Shown here: positions 15,966 through 24,433 of the stretch, piece by piece
Layout: each line of letters opens with the position of its first letter
Position numbering within the stretch: the stretch's first letter is position 1
Assembly (NCBI GenBank): GCA_012271065.1
Contig: JAAXHE010000216.1
Span: 1,604-26,229 of the forward strand
Direction: 5' to 3'
Origin: Candidatus Latescibacterota bacterium
GTDB lineage: Bacteria > Latescibacterota > UBA2968 > GCA-2709665
DNA length: 24,626 nt
Program-made: the position numbers and the translations under genes
The notes under the pieces: model-generated
Told to the model about the DNA's origin: nothing
What the model saw: the letters and a program-made list of their open reading frames with translations, nothing else
Database searches by the model: none

Positions 15966-16027
15966 AAAAAAACGAGGCAGATGGGCGGTAATCACGCATT
16001 CCCATCTGTTCGGGCCGTCCCGTTTTT
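15966..16027. other. Inverted-repeat structure in a divergent gap
   Basis: The gap 15817-16203 (387 bases) holds no gene. Near its centre, CAGATGGG (15978-15985) pairs with CCCATCTG (16001-16008) across a 15-base loop. An A-run plus CG (15966-15974) and CGTTTTT (16021-16027) form a possible outer stem. A small CGGG/CCCG hairpin (16011-16022) followed by TTTTT could act as a plus-strand terminator; on the minus strand the large hairpin is followed after five bases by T7. It lies between divergent genes, where no terminator is expected, so it may end a small RNA. Confidence 0.5.
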
Positions 16028-16084
16028 ACTTTCAAATTCAACCGGCGCGGCTTAGATTTCCATCCGCGGACGCTCCGGTCTCCG

Positions 16085-16137
16085 CCTGCAATGCCCGCAG
16101 GTCCGAGAGCCGCAAACGATACGCCTGGGTAGCGGCT
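16085..16137 (+). other. Two small hairpins upstream of the TPP-enzyme gene
   Basis: CCTGC (16085-16089) pairs with GCAGG (16097-16101), and AGCCGC (16108-16113) pairs with GCGGCT (16132-16137). They would sit in the leader of the downstream gene if transcription starts near 16050-16080. They match no riboswitch I know, including the thiamine-diphosphate one, and no T-run follows. Confidence 0.25.
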
Positions 16138-16203
16138 GAAAGTACCTGGCCATTCTCTGAATGTCGCGCGGCACCCGTCGCCTCATCCTGGAGGAGAGGA
16201 TCT

Positions 16204-17880
16204 ATGCCACGCCTGACCGGCGGCCGGTTCATCGCCGAGACGGTCCACGGATACGGCATCACGCACGTGTTTTTCATGCCCGTCATCGCGCCCCGGGCCC
16301 TGATGGAAATGGAACGGCTGGGAATCCGGCGTATCATGACCCACGGTGAAAAAAGCGCCGCCTATATGGCCGACGCCTATGCGCGCGTCCGCCGTGGCGC
16401 CGGCATCTGCATGGCGCAATCCGTGGGCGCCGCAAACCTAGCCGCCGGGCTTCAGGACGCTTACCTCGCGTGTTCCCCCGTTGTTGCAATCACCGGCCGT
16501 CAGACACAGATCAACAGGCACCGACACGCCTATCAGGAAGTGGACCACGTGGCGCCGTTCGACGCGGTCACCAAGTACAACGTTCTGGTGGACCGCCCCG
16601 AGCAACTTCCTTATTTCCTGAGGCAGGCCTTCCGGGAAGCCACCACGGCAACGCCCGGGCCCGTTCATCTCGACCTGGCGGGTTTCATCGGAGACGTGGT
16701 CGCGAACGCCGAAGCCGATCTGGATGTGGTCGCCGAGGAACCCTTCGCCCAACTGCCCCCCTTCCGGCCCGAGCCCGATCCGGAGTCCGTCCGCAAGGCG
16801 GTTGACCTGCTGACCGCCGCGGAACGTCCCCTCATTGTCGCCGGCGGCGGGGTCATTGCCTCCGAGGCCGGCGCCGCACTTCGGGCGTTCGCGGAAAAGC
16901 TCTCCATCCCCGTAGCCACGTCGTTGAACGCCAAGGAAGCCTTCCCTTACGACCATCCCCTCGCCGTGGGCGTCTGCGGATTGTACTCCCGCGAATGCGC
17001 CAACCGCGCCGTCTGCGAGGCGGATCTGGTCTTCTTTGTCGGAAGCCACACCGGCGGTCAGGTCACGAACGACTGGACCGTCCCTCCTGCCGGTGCCCAC
17101 GTTATTCAACTGGACATCAATCCGGCTGAAATCGGACGCTCCTATCCCATCCGGCTCGGTATTCAAGCCGACGCGAGGGCCGGGCTGTCCAGGCTGATCG
17201 ACGCCGCGCCCGACGCCGTCACGCGCAGCGCATGGACGTCGCGCGTCCGGCAGCTCACGTCCGAGTGGCAGGAGAGCGTGGCCCCACTCGTCAATTCGGA
17301 GGAGGCGCCCATTCGCCCGGAGCGCCTGTGCCGGGAGCTGACCAGGCGCCTGCCCTCCGACGCTATCCTCGTTTCCGATACCGGCCACTCGGGAATCTGG
17401 ACCGGTACCATGATCGATCTCATTCACCCGGGTCAGTCCTATATCCGATGTTCAGGATCCCTGGGCTGGGGCATTCCCGCGGCCGTGGGCGCCCGGTGCG
17501 CCGCTCCGGACCGCCCGGTTGTGTGTTTTACCGGCGACGGGGGCATCTGGTATCACGTCACGGAACTGGACACCGCCGTTCGGAACGACATTCCCGTTGT
17601 CGTTGTCGTCAACAACAATCATTCCCTCAACCAGGAGCAGGAACTCAACGAGGATGTCTACGGAGGCCCGGAACCGGGGTCCGACGAACTCTGGCATATG
17701 ACGGACGGCAACTTTGCGAAAATGGCGGAGTCGATGGATTGCGTCGGCATCACTGTACATCGGGCGGGCGCGTTCGGGAGCGCACTCGACCAGGCGATTT
17801 CGTCGGGAAAACCGGCCGTGATCGACGTCAAGACCCACATCGCGGGCATCGCGCCGCCCGCGTGGTCTCCATCCGCCTGA
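16204..17880 (+). CDS. Thiamine-diphosphate enzyme, acetolactate synthase-like
   Basis: A 558-residue thiamine-diphosphate (TPP) enzyme of the acetolactate synthase/oxalyl-CoA decarboxylase superfamily. The three domains are in usual order: Pyr domain (1-170) with catalytic Glu E49 (MTHGEKSAAYMADAYAR), central domain (about 190-330; VAGGGVIASEAG), and PP domain. The PP domain carries the diphosphate/Mg motif G444-D-G through N470-N-N. ATG 16204 has GGAGGAGAGG just upstream. No regulatory small subunit gene (ilvH/ilvN) or other branched-chain gene is nearby, so a biosynthetic acetolactate synthase is unlikely. The PIG-L-like gene follows after 23 bases. The reaction is unknown; candidates include decarboxylation or ligation of a 2-keto acid, or cleavage of a sulfonated aldehyde (Xsc-like). 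Confidence 0.88.
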   Translation: MPRLTGGRFIAETVHGYGITHVFFMPVIAPRALMEMERLGIRRIMTHGEKSAAYMADAYARVRRGAGICMAQSVGAANLAAGLQDAYLACSPVVAITGRQTQINRHRHAYQEVDHVAPFDAVTKYNVLVDRPEQLPYFLRQAFREATTATPGPVHLDLAGFIGDVVANAEADLDVVAEEPFAQLPPFRPEPDPESVRKAVDLLTAAERPLIVAGGGVIASEAGAALRAFAEKLSIPVATSLNAKEAFPYDHPLAVGVCGLYSRECANRAVCEADLVFFVGSHTGGQVTNDWTVPPAGAHVIQLDINPAEIGRSYPIRLGIQADARAGLSRLIDAAPDAVTRSAWTSRVRQLTSEWQESVAPLVNSEEAPIRPERLCRELTRRLPSDAILVSDTGHSGIWTGTMIDLIHPGQSYIRCSGSLGWGIPAAVGARCAAPDRPVVCFTGDGGIWYHVTELDTAVRNDIPVVVVVNNNHSLNQEQELNEDVYGGPEPGSDELWHMTDGNFAKMAESMDCVGITVHRAGAFGSALDQAISSGKPAVIDVKTHIAGIAPPAWSPSA

Positions 17881-17903
17881 ATCCGGAAGGGAACAGACCC
17901 ATC

Positions 17904-18794
17904 ATGCTGCCGACTGGATATGAAAACCTCCAACTCCTGGTGGTGGTCGCCCATCCGCACGACGTGTGCCACATGGGAGGCACGTGCGCCCACCACGTGG
18001 ACCGCGGCGACAGCGTCTCCGTGGTGGCGATAACCGGAGGACAGCGCACCCATAACGAAAAGCTGGCGGACGAACTGCGCAAGCCGCCCGACCAGCGGGA
18101 CAGGAACGTCGTCCAGGGATCGCAGGAAGATTACGCGAAACGCAAGAAAGAGGAATTCGCGAGGGCATGCGCCGTCTTCGGCATCACGGACGTAACCGTG
18201 TTGCCGTTCTCCGATCATCCCCTCGAGGCCACGGAAGACGTGGTGTCGGCGCTGGCCGAGAGTCTGTACGTCGTCCGACCTCAAATCATCCTGACCCACG
18301 CGCCCTACACCCTTCCCGACCGCCGATTGCAATACGCGTGGGTGAACGACCATACCGCGGCCGGAATCGCCGTGCAAAAGGCGCTCAACCGGGTGTCCAT
18401 CCCCGACACCGAATTGGGCCGCGCACCCCACCGGGTGGCCGCCGTCTACTATACGGGCATCGACTACGGGTTCCACGAGGTCGACGTCTGTATCGACATC
18501 TCCGACCAGGTGGAGAACCGGATCAGGGCGGAGGAGGTATTCGAATCCCAGGGGCACACGGCGGAGTTCGCAAGAAAGCGGATCGAGTCCAGCGCGGGAT
18601 TCCAGGGGTGGAAGGCCGGCACCGGCTACGCCGAGACCTTCATCCGCGGATACCGGGAGATTTCGCGGTGTCTGTCCGTCACGAAGGAGAACCTCCTGCT
18701 CGCCGGGAGTTCACACGAGGAGCGCCTGCGCTGGATCACCGGCGATAGCCCTCATGGCGACGAACAGGACGTGAGTCAGCAACGGCGCGAATGA
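17904..18794 (+). CDS. PIG-L-like deacetylase with variant metal motif
   Basis: A 296-residue member of the PIG-L/LmbE-like zinc deacetylase fold; characterised members remove acetyl from N-acetylglucosamine-type sugars (MshB, PIG-L). The first motif reads AHPHD (H17, D20) instead of AHPDDE. The zinc ligands His and Asp remain, but the Asp acting as general base in MshB is His19. A candidate third zinc ligand is H150 in WVNDHTAAG. The C-terminal third, YAETFIRGYR, is not part of the core fold. ATG 17904 is chosen because similarity begins there; the open frame upstream overlaps the TPP gene. Its Shine-Dalgarno is distant (GGAAGGG about 13 bases away), so coupling to the upstream gene is likely. 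Substrate unknown. Confidence 0.83.
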   Translation: MLPTGYENLQLLVVVAHPHDVCHMGGTCAHHVDRGDSVSVVAITGGQRTHNEKLADELRKPPDQRDRNVVQGSQEDYAKRKKEEFARACAVFGITDVTVLPFSDHPLEATEDVVSALAESLYVVRPQIILTHAPYTLPDRRLQYAWVNDHTAAGIAVQKALNRVSIPDTELGRAPHRVAAVYYTGIDYGFHEVDVCIDISDQVENRIRAEEVFESQGHTAEFARKRIESSAGFQGWKAGTGYAETFIRGYREISRCLSVTKENLLLAGSSHEERLRWITGDSPHGDEQDVSQQRRE

Positions 18795-18851
18795 GCCGAA
18801 CGGCATGAATGGCGCCTGTTGTCCGTGCGGTCCGGTCGCGCGGGATTGCTG

Positions 18852-18880
18852 TTGCCTGTACTCGCGGGATTCCACATATT
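18852..18880 (+). promoter_or_regulatory. Possible promoter for the symporter gene
   Basis: TTGCCT (18852-18857) and CATATT (18875-18880) match the sigma70 hexamers at four of six positions each, with a 17-base spacer. They lie about 50 bases before ATG 18930 in the 135-base gap after the PIG-L-like gene. The symporter may therefore have its own promoter. Confidence 0.35.
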
Positions 18881-18929
18881 CACGCACGCAACCTGCGCAT
18901 CCCACAACCCGATGGCAAGGAAGGTCTTT

Positions 18930-20495
18930 ATGCACAGAGTCAATCGTCGTCCCGTTGTCATATTCAGTTCGATCCTCTTCCTGGCGCTCGTGTTGCCCAT
19001 TATGGCCTGTGCGCAGGAAACCGCCGCTCCTGAATCGGCAAACAGCTGGATACAGGCCAACCTTGCGGACCTGGACAGGCTCTTCGGAAACACGGTCGAA
19101 CTTCTGGCAGCGGTCCTCTTCGCGTCGTTCGGCACCGGGATTCCGCTGATCGTCGTGGTGCTTCTTCTGGGCGGCATCTATTATTCCTTCTTCTTCGGAT
19201 GGATATCCCTGAAGGGGTTCCGCCATTCCATCGACATCATCCGCGGCCGCTACGACAACCCGGACGATCCCGGGGAAATCTCGCACTTCCAGGCCCTCAC
19301 CAGCGCACTCTCGGCCACGGTGGGGCTCGGAAACATCGCCGGAGTCGCCATCGCCGTAAGTCTCGGCGGGCCGGGCGCGATTTTCTGGATGCTCGTCACC
19401 GCGGTCTTCGGCATGTCCTCCAAGCTCGCCTCCTGCACCCTGGCGGTCATGTACAGGAAGATTCACCCCGACGGCCGTGTTTCCGGCGGCCCCATGTATT
19501 ACCTGGAAAACGGCCTCAAGTTAAAGGGCATGGGGGAGTTCGGCCGCACACTCGCGGTGATGTTCGCCTTTCTGACCGTGGGAGGAAGCCTGGGCGGCGG
19601 CAATATGTTCCAGGCCAATCAGACGCTGGAAATTCTGGGCACCGTTTCGCCGGTTTTCAAAGACTATAACTGGCTGGTCGGCATCGTACTCGCCGCAATG
19701 GTCGCTGTCGTGATCATCGGCGGGATCAGGCGAATCGGACGCGTCACGTCCCGCGTGGTGCCCACGATGTGCCTTCTGTACGTCGCCACCTGCCTTCTGA
19801 TCATCCTGACCAACTTTACCCGCATTCCTGAAATGCTGGTCACCATCTTCAGTCAGGCCTTCTCGCCCCAGGCGCTATACGGCGGCTTCATCGGCGTGCT
19901 GGTAACCGGCATCCGACGCGCCGCCTTTTCCAACGAAGCCGGCCTCGGATCCGCTGCGTTCGCGCACGCGGCCGCCAAGACCGACGAGCCAGCCAGGGAG
20001 GGCATGGTCGCGATGATCGGTCCATTTATCGACACCATCGTCATCTGCCTGATGACGGGGCTCGTCTGCCTCATCACCGGCGTCTACGCGGATCCACAGT
20101 TCCTCGGCCAGGCCCAGCAGGGTCAGCCGGTCGGCGCCGCGATGACGGCCGCTGCATTCGAAACCTTCATCCCCGGCGCCCGGCACGTACTCGCCATCGC
20201 CGTCGTCCTCTTCGCCTATTCCACCATGATCTCGTGGTCCTATTACGGGGAGCGGGCGTGGGAGTATCTCTTCGGTACGGGCGCCATTCTCGTGTACCGC
20301 GTCATCTTCGTCGTATTCGTCTTCCTGGGCGCCGTCACCGCGCTGACGAACGTACTCAACTTCACCGACATGATGATCCTGGGAATGGCTTTCCCCAACA
20401 TCATCGGCGGTGTGATCCTGAGCCCGCACATCAAGGCCACCCTCAACGAATACTGGGACCGGCTGAAATCGGGCCAGATGAAAGTTTACAAGTAA
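18930..20495 (+). CDS. Alanine/glycine:cation symporter, AGCS family
   Basis: A 521-residue inner-membrane transporter that imports a small neutral amino acid, typically alanine or glycine, with Na+ or H+. Family signatures are ISHFQALTSALSATVGLGNI with VSLGGPGAIFW, SGGPMYYLENG, and FSNEAGLGSAAFAHAAA. About eleven hydrophobic segments are visible. ATG 18930 has GGAAGG five bases upstream; the frame is open further upstream without similarity. The N-terminus carries an extra hydrophobic stretch ending LPIMACAQE, which looks like a signal peptide or near-lipobox before the first transport helix. It follows the PIG-L-like gene and ends before a strong hairpin. Taking up a substrate processed by the upstream enzymes is possible but unproven. 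Confidence 0.95.
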   Translation: MHRVNRRPVVIFSSILFLALVLPIMACAQETAAPESANSWIQANLADLDRLFGNTVELLAAVLFASFGTGIPLIVVVLLLGGIYYSFFFGWISLKGFRHSIDIIRGRYDNPDDPGEISHFQALTSALSATVGLGNIAGVAIAVSLGGPGAIFWMLVTAVFGMSSKLASCTLAVMYRKIHPDGRVSGGPMYYLENGLKLKGMGEFGRTLAVMFAFLTVGGSLGGGNMFQANQTLEILGTVSPVFKDYNWLVGIVLAAMVAVVIIGGIRRIGRVTSRVVPTMCLLYVATCLLIILTNFTRIPEMLVTIFSQAFSPQALYGGFIGVLVTGIRRAAFSNEAGLGSAAFAHAAAKTDEPAREGMVAMIGPFIDTIVICLMTGLVCLITGVYADPQFLGQAQQGQPVGAAMTAAAFETFIPGARHVLAIAVVLFAYSTMISWSYYGERAWEYLFGTGAILVYRVIFVVFVFLGAVTALTNVLNFTDMMILGMAFPNIIGGVILSPHIKATLNEYWDRLKSGQMKVYK

Positions 20496-20507
20496 CCGGG
20501 TACAAGC

Positions 20508-20559
20508 AAGGAACAGAAAAGGGGCGCTGCAAAACCGCAGCGCCCCTTTTCTGTTCCTT
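20508..20559. terminator. Bidirectional 23-bp hairpin terminator
   Basis: Arms 20508-20530 and 20537-20559 are perfect inverted repeats around AAAACC. Each arm has an A-rich start, so the GC core is followed by CTTTTC in both directions. It lies 13 bases past the symporter stop on the plus strand and 17 bases past the oxidoreductase stop on the minus strand, so it can end both converging transcripts. Confidence 0.9.
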
Positions 20560-20575
20560 ACTGCAGGTAGCTTTT

Positions 20576-21550
20576 CTAAATGTCCGCAATCGATACGGGT
20601 TCGCCGGTTTCGAGCGAACGGTTTACCGCCACCACAACCTGCTGGGTCTTCACGGCGTCCGAGTACGGACATCGCAGCTTCGATCCGTCGCCCGTGCGCA
20701 CCGCCTCGATAAAGGCGTTGTCCATTTCCTGCCAGTACGGATTGCCGACCTCGAAATGCTCGGACCGGTCTCCCTGCACAACCGTAATCGACTTTCTCTC
20801 TTTATATTCGATGACCATATCCTTCGTGTAAATGTCCAACCCGCCCCGATGGCCGCATGACAGGAAACAGGCCGAAAAGAGCGTCGCCAGCGTGCCGTTC
20901 TCGAAAATCAGCGTGGCCGCGCTCGCGTCTTCGATATCGTAGTCCTCCACATCTGTCATCAACCCCGTACGGCCCCCCGCGAATACGGTTTTCACGTCAC
21001 CGAAGAGATACCGGGCCATGTCCGTAACGTGAACCGTCTGCTCCACGGCCTGCCCGCCGGACAGCTGCTTCCGCCGCCACCAGTATGCGCCCGGCAACCC
21101 CCCCATCCAGTACCCGATCGCCAGCCCGACCTGGCGGTCCGCAAGCAGGTCCCGCGTTTTGTCGATAATGTCCAGGTACCGACCCTGGAAGCCCACGCAG
21201 GAAATCACGCCGTGTTCCCGGATTGCCGCGTCCGCCTCCCGCGCCGTGTCCATGTGCAGGGAGATCGGTTTCTCGACAAATAGCGCGATCCCTTTCTCCG
21301 CGGCCAGGATCTCCTGCGTCTCGTGGGCGAATGGAGGAACGCAGACGTATACCGCATCCAGCTCCACTTCGTTCAACATGGACCTGTAGTCCGTGAATAC
21401 CCCGGCGTTCCACTCCGCCGCGGCCTCGTCCGCCTTCGCCCGATCCAGATCGCAAACGGCCACCACCGCCACGTCGTCCATACGCTTCAAATGCCGCCGA
21501 TGCCCGCGTGAGATGTTCCCCGCGCCGATAAAACCGACCTTCACCGTCAT
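20576..21550 (-). CDS. Gfo/Idh/MocA family oxidoreductase
   Basis: A 324-residue NAD(P)-dependent oxidoreductase. The N-terminal Rossmann domain has GFIGAGNIS (G6, G9, G11), the family motif EKP at 93-95, and the C-terminal alpha/beta domain has SGGQAVEQTVHVTDM with catalytic H174. Relatives oxidise or reduce sugars, inositols or amino-sugar derivatives; the substrate here cannot be determined. ATG 21550 has AAGGGA about eight bases upstream. It lies 39 bases downstream of the UPF0182 gene on the same strand, so the two may be co-transcribed. A Cys-rich patch, FSACFLSCGH, near residue 217 is unusual for this family, though no metal site can be inferred. A signal peptide is absent. Confidence 0.93.
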   Translation of the reverse strand: MTVKVGFIGAGNISRGHRRHLKRMDDVAVVAVCDLDRAKADEAAAEWNAGVFTDYRSMLNEVELDAVYVCVPPFAHETQEILAAEKGIALFVEKPISLHMDTAREADAAIREHGVISCVGFQGRYLDIIDKTRDLLADRQVGLAIGYWMGGLPGAYWWRRKQLSGGQAVEQTVHVTDMARYLFGDVKTVFAGGRTGLMTDVEDYDIEDASAATLIFENGTLATLFSACFLSCGHRGGLDIYTKDMVIEYKERKSITVVQGDRSEHFEVGNPYWQEMDNAFIEAVRTGDGSKLRCPYSDAVKTQQVVVAVNRSLETGEPVSIADI

Positions 21551-21589
21551 CCGCAGATCCCTTTAAGAATCGCAAGGGTCGTCCGGTTG

Positions 21590-24364
21590 CTATTTCAACT
21601 CTTCCTTCAGCGCCCGGATCGTCTCCTCCAGCGCCTTCATCTCCTTGCCGGCCTGCTCCCAGTCCCACTGCTGCAGCGCCGTTCGCACGCGCGAGTAGTG
21701 CGTATCCGCCATTGCCGCCAGTTCGGCCGCTGAACGCCCGGTCTGAACCGCAACCTGAGTCGCCGGCGTTTCTTCCCTGTCTTCCGCCAGGGTGGCGCCA
21801 ACCCCCTCCCCGAACAGGACCGTCAGCGCCTCCTCGAATGTATTCCGCATCACCACCTGCCCGCCGAACGCGACGATCACCTGCTTCAATTCGGGAATCG
21901 CCGAACTGCGTTCCTGCTGCCGCCTCGGCGGGGGCTGGCTTCCCGGCAAGCCTTCCTCCTGCCCGTACGCCTGCTGGTCGGGCTCCTGCCTCGCCTGCAG
22001 ATAGATGGGTTCCACGTAGATGAACGAACTCTCCACCGGAATGGCCAGCAGGTTCCCGCGGATCACCTCCGATCCGCGCTGCCCCCACAACGTCAACTGG
22101 CTGGAGATGTCCGGCTGCTGGTCCACCCTCGCTTCGATCTGCATCGGACCGTAGATGAGCTTGTCCTTGGGCAGCTTGTACACCAGCAGGTGTCCGTAGT
22201 TTTCACCGTCGGACCGCGCCGCGAGCCAGGCGATCATATTGTCTCTCTTCGTGGGCGTAAAGGGCACCATCAGCAGGAATTCCTCCTGGCTCTCGCCCGG
22301 CAGCTTGACGATGATATAATAGGGCAGCATCGCCTGAGGCTGGTCGCTGTAAATCTCGTTCGGGATCTCCCAGAGGTCCTCCTGGTTGAAGAAGACGTTG
22401 ACGTCTTCCATGTGATAACTCCGGTACATGGAGGCCTGCGCGTAAAACAGGTCGATCGGATACCTCACGTGCGCCCTCAGATTCTCCGGCATGTCGGAAA
22501 TCGGCCGGAACACCCCCGGGAACATCTCGCCATAAGATCGAATCAGCGGATCTTCCTCATCCACCTGATAGAACGTCACCGTGCCGTTGTAGGCGTCGAC
22601 CACCACCTTCACGGAGTTTCTGATATAGTTGATCCTCATTCGCCCCGAGCGCGTGGAATACGGGTACATATCGGAAATCGTGTACGCATCCTGTATCCAG
22701 TAGAGCCTGCCTTCGGACGCCACGATATAGGGATCGGTATCGTACATGAGGAAGGGAACCAGCGTCTGGACACGCTCCCGAATCTGCCGGCGGAACATGA
22801 TGCGACTTTCGGGCAAGATGTATCCGCTCAGCAGGAGGCTTACGTCCCAGAATCGAATGGCGAACGCCAGCCGATTGATGAAGCTGCCCGCGGGCACGCC
22901 CCCTGTCCCTTCATACGTCGAATACTGGTTCTCGTCGCCCTTCGGATAGTCGAATTCCTCGATCCCGGTCTTCACCACCACGTAAGCGTAGGTCCTTTCT
23001 CCGTAGTAGATCTCGGGCCGATCGACCTCCAGCCCCGGATTCGAAACCGGCGGAATATCCTTGACCATGAACGCCGGCAGGCCCTCCGGGGTGACGTGGT
23101 TGACCGGGCTGATGGTCACCCCGTATCCGTGGGTGTACTGCAGACGCTCGTTGACCCAGTTCCTGGCCTGAGACGGCAGACGGTTGGTGTCCAGCTCCCG
23201 GGCGGACAACATGACCTGCCGGTACACGCCATCCACCGTGTATCGGTCCACGTCCACGCTCGGAAATACATAGTAGGGCCGGATTTCCTGCACCTGCTGG
23301 TAGGTCTGCTTCAGGGGCCGTTCGTCCCAGATCCGGATGTTTCGCATCGTCAGCGGGTTCGCCTGAATATCCTCCAGCGTCAGATCCTCCGAAGCCTCGA
23401 ACGGCTGCTCCACGATCCGGTCCAGCCCGTATGCCCGATTGGTCGCTTCGATGTTGTACTTGATATATGGCCCTTCACGGCGGAGTTCGCTCGGCTCCAC
23501 CACAAGCTTCTGGACCACCGTGGCCGGTACCGCGCCCACCACGATCGTGCCGATAACCAGCACACCGACACCCCTGAGCGGAAGCCGGGTATTGGGCGAT
23601 CTGACATTCAGAAAAAGGAAGACCGCCGCGGCCAGGAAGACGATCACCATCACCCAGTATGCCCAGATCTGGACGTTGACGTCCACGTAACCGGCCCCGA
23701 AGAACCGCCCCTGCGAATACAGCAGGGCATAAATCTTGAGACGGTACTTCCATGCCAGCGCGAGGAGGAATACGCCGCCCAATCCCGAGAGATGGGCCAT
23801 GGGCCGTTCCCCAACCTCCAGCCCCTCACGAATTCCGATACCACCCGCCGTTACGTACATCAGTACGACGACCAGCGCCGACAGTACAAGAGCCGCAATC
23901 AGAAATCCGGACAGAAAATCGTAGAACGGAAGCAGGAACACATAAAACCCAACTTCCCGGTCGAAGATCGGATCGGTCGCGCCGAACGGCTGTTCGTACA
24001 GGTACCGCAGCAGGACCGGCCACTGACTGGCGCCGATGTTGCCCAGGATGAACACAAGCACGGCCGCAATGAAGACCTGCGTCTTCCTGGACTGCAACAC
24101 GCCTCCGGGTTCGCCCTCCACCCGCATCGCCCGCTGTGTAATCTTCCCGGCAATCCACAGGTTCACCCCCACCACGACGGCCGCGATCGCGCCGAATAAC
24201 ATGCCCGACCCGAAGCGGGCGCGAATGATACGCCAGAAGACCGAATCGAAATCCAGACTCCTGAACCACAGCCAGTCCGTATAGTACGACACCAGAAAAC
24301 TGATTCCGAAGAATCCGCCAATCAGCACGCCAAGAACCACCCATCCCTTCGGACGCCGATCCAT
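21590..24364 (-). CDS. UPF0182 family membrane protein
   Basis: A 924-residue member of UPF0182 (PF03699/COG1615), a large envelope protein of unknown function. About seven hydrophobic helices occupy the first 310 residues (beginning GWVVLGVLIGGFFGISFLV). A long extracytoplasmic region follows, with family blocks such as YGYTVSPVNHV-like HGYGVTISPVNHVTPEGLP, YVVVKTGIEEFDYPKG and PYIVASEGRLYWIQDAYT. A Pro/Gln/Arg-rich linker (about 800-825) separates it from a charged C-terminal helix rich in Glu and Lys that may form a coiled coil. ATG 24364 has AAGGAG six bases upstream. Length and order match the family. It precedes the oxidoreductase gene; no functional link is known. Confidence 0.95.
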   Translation of the reverse strand: MDRRPKGWVVLGVLIGGFFGISFLVSYYTDWLWFRSLDFDSVFWRIIRARFGSGMLFGAIAAVVVGVNLWIAGKITQRAMRVEGEPGGVLQSRKTQVFIAAVLVFILGNIGASQWPVLLRYLYEQPFGATDPIFDREVGFYVFLLPFYDFLSGFLIAALVLSALVVVLMYVTAGGIGIREGLEVGERPMAHLSGLGGVFLLALAWKYRLKIYALLYSQGRFFGAGYVDVNVQIWAYWVMVIVFLAAAVFLFLNVRSPNTRLPLRGVGVLVIGTIVVGAVPATVVQKLVVEPSELRREGPYIKYNIEATNRAYGLDRIVEQPFEASEDLTLEDIQANPLTMRNIRIWDERPLKQTYQQVQEIRPYYVFPSVDVDRYTVDGVYRQVMLSARELDTNRLPSQARNWVNERLQYTHGYGVTISPVNHVTPEGLPAFMVKDIPPVSNPGLEVDRPEIYYGERTYAYVVVKTGIEEFDYPKGDENQYSTYEGTGGVPAGSFINRLAFAIRFWDVSLLLSGYILPESRIMFRRQIRERVQTLVPFLMYDTDPYIVASEGRLYWIQDAYTISDMYPYSTRSGRMRINYIRNSVKVVVDAYNGTVTFYQVDEEDPLIRSYGEMFPGVFRPISDMPENLRAHVRYPIDLFYAQASMYRSYHMEDVNVFFNQEDLWEIPNEIYSDQPQAMLPYYIIVKLPGESQEEFLLMVPFTPTKRDNMIAWLAARSDGENYGHLLVYKLPKDKLIYGPMQIEARVDQQPDISSQLTLWGQRGSEVIRGNLLAIPVESSFIYVEPIYLQARQEPDQQAYGQEEGLPGSQPPPRRQQERSSAIPELKQVIVAFGGQVVMRNTFEEALTVLFGEGVGATLAEDREETPATQVAVQTGRSAAELAAMADTHYSRVRTALQQWDWEQAGKEMKALEETIRALKEELK

Positions 24365-24405
24365 GATTGCTCCTTTTCCAAAAACATGACGAAGTGATGA
24401 TTTCC

Positions 24406-24417
24406 TTTACAAGTAAA
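24406..24417. promoter_or_regulatory. Short palindrome upstream of the UPF0182 gene
   Basis: TTTAC-AA-GTAAA is an exact inverted repeat about 42 bases before the UPF0182 start codon, in an A/T-rich stretch. It could be an operator or part of the promoter, but no clear -35/-10 pair was found next to it. Confidence 0.25.
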
Positions 24418-24433
24418 CAAAAAAACCGCTTCC

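Noticed and set aside
16040..16203. A thiamine-diphosphate riboswitch ahead of the TPP-enzyme gene
   Set aside because: The conserved CUGAGA and downstream pyrophosphate-binding motifs are absent; only two small hairpins are seen.
16204..17880. Naming the TPP enzyme as acetolactate synthase (ilvB) or as Xsc
   Set aside because: No small subunit or branched-chain genes are nearby, and I cannot align it convincingly with Xsc from memory; kept as a family-level call.
22190..24199. A 669-residue open frame on the plus strand opposite the UPF0182 gene
   Set aside because: It is antisense to a clear family member, is His/Arg-rich with no domain, and lacks a ribosome site; long antisense frames are expected at this GC content.
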